This document shows, one piece after another, positions 1-6,788 of a stretch of 15,136 nt of DNA. Numbering within the stretch: the first letter of the stretch is position 1; the number at the start of each line of letters is the position of its first letter. The translations under genes were made by a program, and so were the position numbers. The stretch comes from Spirochaetaceae bacterium. Lineage in GTDB: Bacteria; Spirochaetota; Spirochaetia; Treponematales; Treponemataceae. The notes beneath the pieces were generated by a model. It was not told where the DNA came from. It did no database searches and saw only the letters and a program-made list of their open reading frames with translations. The stretch lies in NCBI GenBank assembly GCA_031272345.1, contig JAISTZ010000187.1:1-15136 (forward strand). The letters are read 5' to 3'.

Positions 1-1698
1 AGAATCCCAGGAATCGTCAGAATCCTCAAAGCCGGAAAACCCGAAATCGTCCCCGAAGCCCTCCGAGTCCCCGAACCCGAAATCATCCCCGAACCCGAAA
101 TCGCCCGCCCCCGCCGGAACGTCCGCCCGCGCCGTCCGCCGGACCCCCTCCGGGGGCTCGTCGACATTGAACACCTGATTCATCCGCTTGATCACGTCCG
201 TAAAACCCGCCACCTTGCCCACCTGGGGAATCCGCTCGGTGAGGTAGGCGGCGAAATCGTCCACAGCCGCGAGGGTCCGCGGGTGGAGCAGCTCCTCCGT
301 GGAGTCCGCCTCCACCAGCAGGGTCAGCTCCTTGGAGCCGCCGAAGTGGGTGCGGATGAAGGAGTCCGACCGGCTGATGTCGGTCTTGCCCCGGAAGAAG
401 TCGATGGTGCTGTTGTCAACCACGAGCTTTGAAAGCCCGAAGACGGAAATCACCACCACGGCGGAGGTGACCGCCAGCACGGGGACCCGCTTCCGCGCAA
501 GGGCCAGGAAGGTTCCGGCGATGACCCGGTTGAGAATTCCCGTGTCCTCCTTGGGGGGGGACTTCTCCTTGAGGATCTTGGGCCCCCGGATAAGAAGCAG
601 CGCCGGAATCAGGGTGACCGCCACGGCGAAGGAAATCAGCACCCCCGCGCTGGCGAATGCGCCGAACTCCCGCATGGGCACGATGGAGGTGAAACAGAAG
701 GATATGAACCCCGCAAAGGTGGTGAGGGCCGCCAGGAACACCGGCTTGAGGAGCTTCGCCATGAGCCCAAGCACCAGGTCCCGGTGTTCCTCCCTGGAGA
801 GGACCCGGTTCCGGGTATCCTCGGCGTAGTGGGTGACCACGTGGATGCCGTAGGCGCTCCCCACGGCTACCAGGATGATGGGCAGAATCGTGGAGAGGAG
901 GGAGAGCTCGATGCCCAAAAAGGGCATGGCCCCGATGGTCCAGTCCACGGCCACCAGCGCCGTAATCAGGGGCAGTATGACGAAGGTGAACCTGCGGAAG
1001 GAGAAGAAGAGCACCACAAGCACCACAAGCACCACCAGGGGCACCAGGAAGGCGATGTCCGACAGGGCGGCCTCGTTGATGGCGGCGCTGATCACGGGCA
1101 TCCCCGTAACGTAGACCCGGGCGTAGCCCGCGAACATCTCCCGGGCGATCTCCCGGATCTTGTCCATGCTGGCGATCACCTCAGGCTTGCCGGAGTCGTC
1201 GGCGAGCACGTCCAGGGTGACGACCACCTGGGTCGCCTGGAAGTCGTCCGACACGAGGGCCCCCTGGTAGAGGGGCCAGGAGGCGATCCGCCCCTTGAGC
1301 CGGGCGATTTCCTCCGGGGAGCCGGAAAAGCCCTCGGGCACAAGGTCGTCCGCCAGGATCGCGTCCCCCTCGCCGGTGATGTAGGTGGTGGTCATGATGG
1401 ACATGGTGTCCTTGATGTGGTCGATGGTCTCCAGCCGCCCGGCGTAGTCCCGGAGCCGGTTCAGAAAATCCCCGTCGAACACCGTGCCGTAGGGCCGTTC
1501 AAGCCCCACCATGACGATCGTGCTGGGGCCGAAGACCTCCTCGATGTACTCGGAGATGAGCCGGGCCTCGTTTTTGTCCGGCAGAAAGCGCAGGTTGTTG
1601 TTGTCCAGCCTGGCTTTGGTGAGGTGAAATGAAAAAAACACCGTGATTATCCCAATCACGGCAACGATAATCCGGGGATGTTTGAAAAATCTGTTCAT
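1..1698 (-). CDS. RND/MMPL-family exporter, partial (N-terminal 566 aa)
   Basis: The minus strand is open from an ATG at 1698 to the window edge. The ATG is preceded by AGGAGAG (1706-1712), a good ribosome binding site. The protein starts MNRFFKHPRIIVAVIGIITV, a first membrane helix. A soluble extracytoplasmic loop follows (from about residue 27, KARLDNNNLRFLPDKNEARL). Then comes a hydrophobic bundle with the family-typical stretches VLVVLVVLFFSFRRFTFVIL and ILVAVGSAYGIHVVTHYAE, and a later helix near residues 425-450 that opens the second half. RND/MMPL proteins sit in the inner membrane and use the proton gradient to move lipids, drugs or sterol-like molecules. The substrate here cannot be told. 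Residues 532-566 are a tandem repeat rich in Asp, Gly and Phe inside the second extracytoplasmic loop. The C-terminal half lies outside the window. It is divergent from folC. Family sure, substrate unknown. Confidence 0.88.
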   Translation of the reverse strand, partial: MNRFFKHPRIIVAVIGIITVFFSFHLTKARLDNNNLRFLPDKNEARLISEYIEEVFGPSTIVMVGLERPYGTVFDGDFLNRLRDYAGRLETIDHIKDTMSIMTTTYITGEGDAILADDLVPEGFSGSPEEIARLKGRIASWPLYQGALVSDDFQATQVVVTLDVLADDSGKPEVIASMDKIREIAREMFAGYARVYVTGMPVISAAINEAALSDIAFLVPLVVLVVLVVLFFSFRRFTFVILPLITALVAVDWTIGAMPFLGIELSLLSTILPIILVAVGSAYGIHVVTHYAEDTRNRVLSREEHRDLVLGLMAKLLKPVFLAALTTFAGFISFCFTSIVPMREFGAFASAGVLISFAVAVTLIPALLLIRGPKILKEKSPPKEDTGILNRVIAGTFLALARKRVPVLAVTSAVVVISVFGLSKLVVDNSTIDFFRGKTDISRSDSFIRTHFGGSKELTLLVEADSTEELLHPRTLAAVDDFAAYLTERIPQVGKVAGFTDVIKRMNQVFNVDEPPEGVRRTARADVPAGAGDFGFGDDFGFGDSEGFGDDFGFSGFEDSDDSWDS

Positions 1699-1750
1699 CA
1701 GGTTGCTCTCCTGTGTCGGTGTATGTCCCTAGTCATACACGAATAATTTC

Positions 1751-1794
1751 TGACACAATGGACACAAAAGGTTATCGTGTCCAGAAACTTGACA
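1751..1794. repeat. GACAC-box inverted repeats between exporter and folC
   Basis: A perfect 7-bp inverted repeat, TGGACAC (1759-1765) and GTGTCCA (1777-1783), is separated by 11 bases. Two more copies of the TGACAC core flank it, at 1751-1756 and 1790-1795, and more GTGTC/TGTCC words lie nearby (1713-1728). The cluster sits in the 175-bp divergent intergenic region, 60-100 bp upstream of both start codons. That is the right place for a regulator-binding array. The binding protein is unknown. A repeat scar is an alternative. Confidence 0.45.
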
Positions 1795-1838
1795 CTATGT
1801 CGATTTTTGTCCGGCTTCTTGACTTTTTTTTTCCGCCC

Positions 1839-1867
1839 TTGCCCCGCCGGCCCTTTTGGGGTACCCT
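1839..1867 (+). promoter_or_regulatory. Putative promoter of folC, leaderless geometry
   Basis: TTGCCC (1839-1844), a 17-bp spacer and TACCCT (1862-1867) lie exactly six bases before the folC ATG. Transcription would start at or next to the start codon. The -10 is weak on its own; the case rests on the same spacing at three other genes in the window. Confidence 0.4.
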
Positions 1868-1873
1868 TGGGCC

Positions 1874-3259
1874 ATGCGGGCCCTTCGGGATGTGGAGCGC
1901 CTTTTGGACGCCTACCTGAACTTTGAAAAGCTTCCCCAAAAAAATATGTTCTGGCTCGACACCATGTCCTTCCTCTGTGAGCGTTTCGGGAATCCCCAGG
2001 GGGCCTTCAGGTCGATTCACATCGCCGGGTCGAAGGGGAAGGGCTCCGTCGCCGCCATGATTCAGGGAATTTTGGCGGCCCTGGGCTTTAAGGCCGGGCT
2101 CTACACGTCCCCCCACGTGTCGGATTTTTCCGAGCGGATCTCCCTGGGGAACGCCCCCTTCGCCGAATCGGTCTACCGGGCGGCCTTCCGTGAGCTTGCG
2201 GCGGGGCTGGGCAAAATCACCCCGGCGGACCTGCCCGGGGGCCGGGAAATCACCTGGTTCGAGGGGGTCACCCTCTATGCCTTCCTCACCTTCCGGGCCG
2301 CCCGGTGCGAGTGGGCGGTCCTGGAGACGGGCCTCGGGGGCAGGCTCGACGCGACCAATGTGGCGTCCCCGGAGGCCGCGGTGATCACGGTGATAGAGAG
2401 GGAGCACACCGAATTCCTGGGGAACACCCTGGCTGAAATCGCCGGGGAAAAGGCGGGGATAATCAAGGGGGATACGCCGGTGGTCCTCGCGGCCCAGGAG
2501 GGGGAGGCCCTGGGGGTGTTCCGGGAGCGGGCCGCGGAGCGGCGGGCCCCCCTCCTCTACGCCCCGGACCTGTGTTCCTGGGAGTGCTCCGAAGGACCCC
2601 TGGGGGCAGAAATCCGCCTGGCGTCGCCCCTGTTCGCCCGGCCCGTCAGCGCCCGCCTCAGGATGCACGGGGCATTCCAGGGGGAAAACGCGGCCCTGGC
2701 GGCCCTGGCGGTAAAAACAGCCCTCCCCCAGGCCGGGGAGGACGCGATCGAGCAGGGACTCGCCTCGGCCTTCCTCCCCGCCCGGTTCCAGGTGATCGAG
2801 CGCCCCCAGGGGTTCCCCCATATTCCCGCCCTGGTCGTCGACGGGGCCCACACCCCGCGGAGTGTGTCCCACACGATCAACACCTTCCGGGCGGTTTTTC
2901 CGGGCAAGGGGGCCGCCCTGCTCTTCGCCTGCGCCCAGGACAAGGAGGCCGAGGAGATCGCCCGCGTCTTCTCCGCCCAGGCCGGGCTTTTTTCCCCGGT
3001 CACCCTCACGGTTCCGGGGGCCGTAAAAAAAGCCGACCCGGACCGTCTTTGCGCGGCCTTTTCCGGGGCGGGCGTCTCCTTCACCTTCGATGGGGACTAC
3101 GGGCGGGCCGTCACCGGAGCCCTGCTCCGCGCGGACGAAGCCCGGTCGCCCCTCCTGGTGACCGGGTCGTTTTACCTTGCGGGGGAGGTCCTGAAAGCGC
3201 TTCAGGCCCGGGGCCGGACCTTGCCGCGTCCCGGCGGCTGTGGTATAGTCGGCCCATGA
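1874..3259 (+). CDS. folC: Dihydrofolate synthase / folylpolyglutamate synthase (FolC)
   Basis: This 461-aa protein adds glutamate to dihydropteroate or folates in an ATP-dependent cytosolic ligase reaction. Mur-ligase family landmarks appear in order: the P-loop AGSKGKGS (residues 51-58; most FolC have GTNGKGS), GLYTSPHV..FSERI, the segment TWFEGVTLYAF, ETGLGGRLDATNV, IEREHTEFLGNTLAEIAGEKAGIIK, HGAFQGENAALAA, and VVDGAHTPRSV near the start of the C-terminal domain. Usual family DGAHNP has become DGAHTP. Length fits the family. A TTG at 1856 could add six residues, but ATG 1874 starts just ahead of the conserved helix RALRDVERLLDAYL and has a -10-like box six bases upstream. There is no clear Shine-Dalgarno. 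The stop TGA overlaps the next gene's ATG (ATGA, 3256-3259). Confidence 0.93.
   Translation: MRALRDVERLLDAYLNFEKLPQKNMFWLDTMSFLCERFGNPQGAFRSIHIAGSKGKGSVAAMIQGILAALGFKAGLYTSPHVSDFSERISLGNAPFAESVYRAAFRELAAGLGKITPADLPGGREITWFEGVTLYAFLTFRAARCEWAVLETGLGGRLDATNVASPEAAVITVIEREHTEFLGNTLAEIAGEKAGIIKGDTPVVLAAQEGEALGVFRERAAERRAPLLYAPDLCSWECSEGPLGAEIRLASPLFARPVSARLRMHGAFQGENAALAALAVKTALPQAGEDAIEQGLASAFLPARFQVIERPQGFPHIPALVVDGAHTPRSVSHTINTFRAVFPGKGAALLFACAQDKEAEEIARVFSAQAGLFSPVTLTVPGAVKKADPDRLCAAFSGAGVSFTFDGDYGRAVTGALLRADEARSPLLVTGSFYLAGEVLKALQARGRTLPRPGGCGIVGP
3221..3249 (+). promoter_or_regulatory. Putative leaderless promoter of the NusG-like gene
   Basis: TTGCCG (3221-3226), a 17-bp spacer and TATAGT (3244-3249) lie inside the folC 3' end. 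Exactly six bases separate the -10 from the NusG-like ATG at 3256. No Shine-Dalgarno precedes that ATG, so initiation would be either leaderless or coupled to folC through the ATGA overlap. Confidence 0.55.
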
Positions 3260-3792
3260 ACTACTATGCGTTGCAGGTAAAAACTAACGGGGAGGAAGCT
3301 TTTATCAGCGAGGCCACACGGGCGCTCTCGTTCAGGCAGCGGGAGCAGCGGTTCTTTGCCCCCCGGCGCCGGCTGGTCATCCGCCGGCAGGGAAAAAAAA
3401 CAGAGGAACTCAAGGCGGTTTTCCCCGGCTATGTGTTCCTGGAAACCCCCCAGGTCGACCACACCCTCTACAGGCTGGTCAGGGGGGTCAAGGGATTCTT
3501 CCGGTTCTTAAAAAACAACCACGACATCACCCCCCTTTCGGGCCCGGATCTTGCAATCATCTCCCATTTTCAGTCCTTCGGGGGCATAGCGGAAAGTTCA
3601 AAGGCGTACTTTGACGAAAACGACAGAATCGTCATCACCGAGGGGCCCCTACAGGGGTTCGAGGGCGCCATCGTCAAGGTTGACAAACGGAAGCAGCGGG
3701 TCAAACTGCGGCTGGATTTTTCCCAGCAAAAATTCACCATAGACCTGGCCTTCGAGATGATCGAGAAAGCCGAACAAAGGCGGGCGGGCTAG
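3256..3792 (+). CDS. NusG-paralogue transcription antitermination factor (RfaH/LoaP/UpxY-like)
   Basis: This is a 178-aa cytosolic protein. It opens with MNYYALQVKTNGEEAFISEA, the NGN-domain signature that contacts RNA polymerase, and contains VFPGYVFLE, another NGN hallmark. It ends in a KOW domain at about residues 123-155 (IVITEGPLQGFEGAIVKVD). Length and layout match NusG-family proteins. Two things suggest a specialised paralogue rather than housekeeping NusG: the position directly before a nucleotide-sugar gene 15 bp downstream, and the absence of the rplK/secE neighbourhood. Known paralogues (RfaH, UpxY, LoaP) suppress termination in long polysaccharide or secondary-metabolite operons; that role here is inference from context. 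Start chosen at ATG 3256, whose ATG shares bases with the folC TGA. Subtype not assigned. Confidence 0.88.
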   Translation: MNYYALQVKTNGEEAFISEATRALSFRQREQRFFAPRRRLVIRRQGKKTEELKAVFPGYVFLETPQVDHTLYRLVRGVKGFFRFLKNNHDITPLSGPDLAIISHFQSFGGIAESSKAYFDENDRIVITEGPLQGFEGAIVKVDKRKQRVKLRLDFSQQKFTIDLAFEMIEKAEQRRAG

Positions 3793-3807
3793 ACCCCGCA
3801 TCCAGGC

Positions 3808-5340
3808 ATGAAGACGACGGCTGAAACGAAAATCTACATCCTCGGCGCGGGCTTTGCGGGGCAAATGCTGGCCCAGGAAATCGGGCGGAAGAAGATCTTC
3901 GGCGCGGTGGCGGCCTTCCTGGACGACGATGAAAAACTCAAGGGGGCCTACGTCGACGGAATCCCCGTCCTGGTGCCCATCGAGACCATGCTCCCCCTCC
4001 TCAGACGGAGCGACCGGGACGAGGCGATCATCGCCATGCCCGCCGCCCCCCAGGAACGGCTCCGCTCCATCTACGACGCCCTCAGGCAGAACGGCTTCAA
4101 CCGGATAAAAATTTTGCCCGCGGTCTCCCAGATCGTGGACGGGGAGGCCCGGCTGGTTCAGGCCCGGCGGATCGACCCCCTGGACCTGCTGGGGCGCACC
4201 CCGGTCACCATCCCCCTCAAGAAAAGCCTCGCCTACCTCCGGGGGAAGCGGGTGCTGATCACCGGGGCCGGGGGGTCCATCGGGGCGGAACTGGCCCGGC
4301 AGCTCCTTTCCGGCGGGGCCGAGCGGCTCTACCTCTTCGGCCACGGGGAAAATTCGATCTACAACATCGACCGGGAGCTGCGGATCCTCCAGTCCGAGGG
4401 GGTGGGAGAGAAGGCCACGGTGGTGCCGGTGATCGGGGACATGAAAAACCGGGACTACATGTTCGACATCCTGGGGAAGCTCCGGTGCGACGTCATCTTC
4501 CACTGCGCGGCCTACAAGCACGTCCCCCTCATGGAAGAAAACCCCATCGCGGCCATCGGGAACAACGTGTTCGGCACCAAGAACGTCCTCGACGCGGCCC
4601 TGGAAACCGGGGTCAGGCGGTTCGTGCTCCTCTCCACGGACAAGGCCGTCTCCCCCGTCTCCGTGTACGGCGTCTCCAAGCTCCTGGGCGAACAATTGAC
4701 CCTTGAAGCCGCAAGCGCCGTCCATGGCGGCGGAGCTTCCGCCGGGCAAAAACTCCGCATCCGCGTACCGCCCCATCCCTGCGGCGGGGACGAGGCCGCA
4801 TACATGTTCGTGCGGTTCGGGAACGTGCTGGGATCCCGGGGGTCGGTGCTGCCCCTCTTCATGACCCAACTCAAGACCGGCGGGCCCCTCACGGTCACCC
4901 ACCGGGAGATGAAGCGCTACTTCATGACCATCCCCGAGGCCTCGTCCCTGGTGCTCCAGACCGGCGGCGTGGGCAGGAACGGCGAGTCCTACCTCCTCGA
5001 CATGGGGGACCCCGTGCGGATCTACGACATTGCCGAGCAGATCATCCGGTTTTCGGGGTTCGAGCCGGGGAGGGACGTGGGGATAGCTCTCACGGGCCTC
5101 AGAAAGGGGGAGCGCCTCGACGAGACCCTCTGGCTCCCGGAGGAAGAACCGGAGCCCACGGAGTACCCCAGGATTCTCAGGCTGAAGGGAGCCGCCGCCG
5201 CCGGAACGGACCTGAGCGCCCTCCTTGAATCCCTTGGGCCCGTGTGCTTCCGGTCAAAGGACGCGCCTGAGCTCTACCGGAACAGGGAGCGCCTCCTGGA
5301 GATTCTCGCGGAAGCTTTTCCGTCATTCAGGGAGCGGTAG
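3808..5340 (+). CDS. FlaA1/CapD-type nucleotide-sugar 4,6-dehydratase/epimerase
   Basis: This 510-aa SDR-superfamily enzyme probably converts a UDP-HexNAc to a 4-keto-6-deoxy or epimerised product in the cytosol. The N-terminal part has a Rossmann-like nucleotide fold, ILGAGFAG (residues 11-18). The catalytic domain begins with ITGAGGSIGAELARQLL (from 151). It carries STDKAV (276-281) and a canonical YxxxK pair, Y287 and K291. In the long membrane-bound dehydratases (PglF, WbpM) the Tyr is usually Met, so this one resembles short FlaA1/PseB in that respect. RFGNVLGSRGSVLPLF and YFMTIPEASSLVLQ are also typical. The four N-terminal membrane helices of PglF/WbpM are missing. An extra loop of roughly 20-25 residues rich in Gly, Ala and Pro (about 305-331) precedes RFGNVLGS. 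There is no clear ribosome binding site, so coupling to the NusG-like gene is likely. Confidence 0.9.
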   Translation: MKTTAETKIYILGAGFAGQMLAQEIGRKKIFGAVAAFLDDDEKLKGAYVDGIPVLVPIETMLPLLRRSDRDEAIIAMPAAPQERLRSIYDALRQNGFNRIKILPAVSQIVDGEARLVQARRIDPLDLLGRTPVTIPLKKSLAYLRGKRVLITGAGGSIGAELARQLLSGGAERLYLFGHGENSIYNIDRELRILQSEGVGEKATVVPVIGDMKNRDYMFDILGKLRCDVIFHCAAYKHVPLMEENPIAAIGNNVFGTKNVLDAALETGVRRFVLLSTDKAVSPVSVYGVSKLLGEQLTLEAASAVHGGGASAGQKLRIRVPPHPCGGDEAAYMFVRFGNVLGSRGSVLPLFMTQLKTGGPLTVTHREMKRYFMTIPEASSLVLQTGGVGRNGESYLLDMGDPVRIYDIAEQIIRFSGFEPGRDVGIALTGLRKGERLDETLWLPEEEPEPTEYPRILRLKGAAAAGTDLSALLESLGPVCFRSKDAPELYRNRERLLEILAEAFPSFRER

Positions 5341-6555
5341 CTTCCCCAAAAGCCAGTCCAGGGCGTTCAGTTTGCGTATGCCGTTGTAATTCGCCCTGGG
5401 CAAAAATTCATCCAGGGTCAAAAGATACTTGGGGTAATTGTCCCGAATCGCCTGAAGGGGCCGCAGTTCCCGGTCCAGGGTGTCCTGATTGAGCGCGCTC
5501 GCGGCCACCTGGTAATACGCCACCTCCCCCCCGCCCTCAGCCACAAAATCAACCTCCCTTTCACCGGGGGTGTCTATCTTGCCGGTGGAAACCCGCCGTC
5601 CCCGGCGGAGGAGTTCCAGGAACACCGTGTTTTCAAGCAGATGCCCCAGGTCGGAGGAAGCGCCGGAGACGAGGAGATTCCGTATGCCCGTGTCGACGAT
5701 GTAGTATTTGGCAAGGGTCTTCAGGTGCTGTTTGCCCTTGATGTCGTAGCGCTGGACCCTGTAGAAAATAAAGCTCTCGCACAGGGCCCGGAGGTAGGCG
5801 TCCACCGTATTGACGGAAATTTTCCTGCCGCTGGAATTGATGGTGTCGCTTATTTTTTTTGCCGACACGGGACTGCCGACCGCCGAACACAGGAATTTTA
5901 CGATGTCCTCCAGGAGGGACAGGTCGTTGATCCTTTGCCGCTGGGCCACGTCCTTTACGATGATTGTGTTGTAAATGCCGTCGATGTATGTTTTTACCAT
6001 GGCATCCTGTCTTTTCAGCAGGGCGATGTACGGAAAGGCCCCGTATTCCAGGAAGGCGTTGAACGCGGTTTTGGGGTCCCCCCTGCCGGTAAAATCATAG
6101 TATTCGGCAAAGGAAAAGGGCAGCATGGGGATTTCCACGTACCGCCCCGAAAGCAGCGTGGCAAGCTCGCCGGAAAGCAGGTAGGCGTTGGAACCGGTGA
6201 TGTAGAGGTCGGTCTTTTTTTTGAGGGCCAGGCTGTTGACCGCCCGCTCGAATTCCGCGCAGAGCTGCACCTCGTCCAGGAAGATGTAGGTGAACCTTTT
6301 TTTGTCGAGCCGCTTCTCGATATATGCGTGGAGGGATTTGTAATCCCAGAGATCGCCGTACCGGGCGTCCTCGAAGTTGATGAAAACAATCTGCTCCCGG
6401 GAAACCCCGGTTGTTTTGAGGTACTCCACGTATTGGGCGAGGAGGGTTGATTTTCCGCATCGCCTGACTCCGGTGATTACCTTGACGGGCTGTTTTTCCC
6501 GCCAGGGGATGAGCATGTCCAAATATCCTGCCCTGGTAACTGCTTGTTGCGCCAT
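5323..6555 (-). CDS. AAA+ ATPase with DUF4143 domain
   Basis: This 410-aa protein has a Walker A GVRRCGKST (residues 29-37) and a Walker B YIFLDEVQ (90-97). It also has the family hallmark ITGSNAYLLSGELATLLSGR, followed by IPMLPFSFAEY. The C-terminal half is the DUF4143 region (about 200-365) with VDTGIRN and a VDFVAEGGGEVAYYQVA stretch that resembles a degenerate nuclease-like fold. Members are widespread, often multicopy and exchanged between genomes; their cellular role is not settled. The ATG at 6555 has GAGG six bases upstream and a consensus promoter behind it. Its 3' end runs 18 bp into the convergent sugar-dehydratase gene. It is visibly lower in GC than its neighbours and breaks up two sugar-pathway genes, which suggests a later insertion. 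Confidence 0.92.
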   Translation of the reverse strand: MAQQAVTRAGYLDMLIPWREKQPVKVITGVRRCGKSTLLAQYVEYLKTTGVSREQIVFINFEDARYGDLWDYKSLHAYIEKRLDKKRFTYIFLDEVQLCAEFERAVNSLALKKKTDLYITGSNAYLLSGELATLLSGRYVEIPMLPFSFAEYYDFTGRGDPKTAFNAFLEYGAFPYIALLKRQDAMVKTYIDGIYNTIIVKDVAQRQRINDLSLLEDIVKFLCSAVGSPVSAKKISDTINSSGRKISVNTVDAYLRALCESFIFYRVQRYDIKGKQHLKTLAKYYIVDTGIRNLLVSGASSDLGHLLENTVFLELLRRGRRVSTGKIDTPGEREVDFVAEGGGEVAYYQVAASALNQDTLDRELRPLQAIRDNYPKYLLTLDEFLPRANYNGIRKLNALDWLLGKLPLPE

Positions 6556-6573
6556 TTTTTGCCTCGTTTTTAC

Positions 6574-6602
6574 AGCTTACCGCCCCGCACTATCCCTGTC
6601 AA
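6574..6602 (-). promoter_or_regulatory. Promoter of the DUF4143 ATPase gene
   Basis: On the minus strand TTGACA (6602-6597), a 17-bp spacer and TAAGCT (6579-6574) precede a short leader with GAGG and the ATG at 6555. The -35 is consensus and the spacing ideal. Confidence 0.65.
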
Positions 6603-6620
6603 GAGTTTTTTCAAAAAATA

Positions 6621-6693
6621 GAAAAAAAATCTTAAATTCAGAAATTTTTTCTGTCAAAGGAAAAAAAATCTTAAATTTAGAAGTTTTTTCTGT
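6621..6693. repeat. AT-rich 39-bp tandem repeat
   Basis: Two 34-base copies (6621-6654 and 6660-6693) start with GAAAAAAAATCTTAAATT, end with TTTTTTCTGT and differ at only two positions. They are joined by CAAAG, so the period is 39. A partial third copy follows (GAGAAAAAACTTTTT, 6696-6710). Each copy can fold on itself (AGAAAAAA with TTTTTTCT). The A- and T-tracts form a run in otherwise GC-rich DNA within the 233-bp divergent region. Bent-DNA promoter spacer or a repeat-element scar are both possible. Confidence 0.8.
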
Positions 6694-6776
6694 GGAGAGA
6701 AAAAACTTTTTGTGCCGATTCATCCGCCATGGCCGGCGGACATCCCGGCGGTATGGCGTCGTTCCGCGCTTTCCGG

Positions 6777-6782
6777 TATACT
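6777..6782 (+). promoter_or_regulatory. Putative -10 box of the aminotransferase gene, leaderless geometry
   Basis: TATACT (6777-6782) is followed by six bases (GCGCCC) and the ATG at 6789. No good -35 hexamer is visible 16-18 bp upstream. The match in geometry to TATAGT, six bases, ATG at 3244-3258 is the main support. Confidence 0.45.
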
Positions 6783-6788
6783 GCGCCC

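Noticed and set aside
784..1632. Long plus-strand open frame opposite the exporter gene
   Set aside because: Composition is rich in Gly, His, Asp and Val from antisense GC-rich codons; the minus-strand frame has clear membrane helices and RND hallmarks.
3649..4902. Minus-strand 417-codon frame opposite the dehydratase
   Set aside because: No recognisable motif and antisense composition; the plus strand carries all family signatures.
6729..6788. Upstream ATG as start of the aminotransferase
   Set aside because: The 20 added residues are not family-like and would span the -10 box; MDFIPFARP at 6789 is the usual family start.
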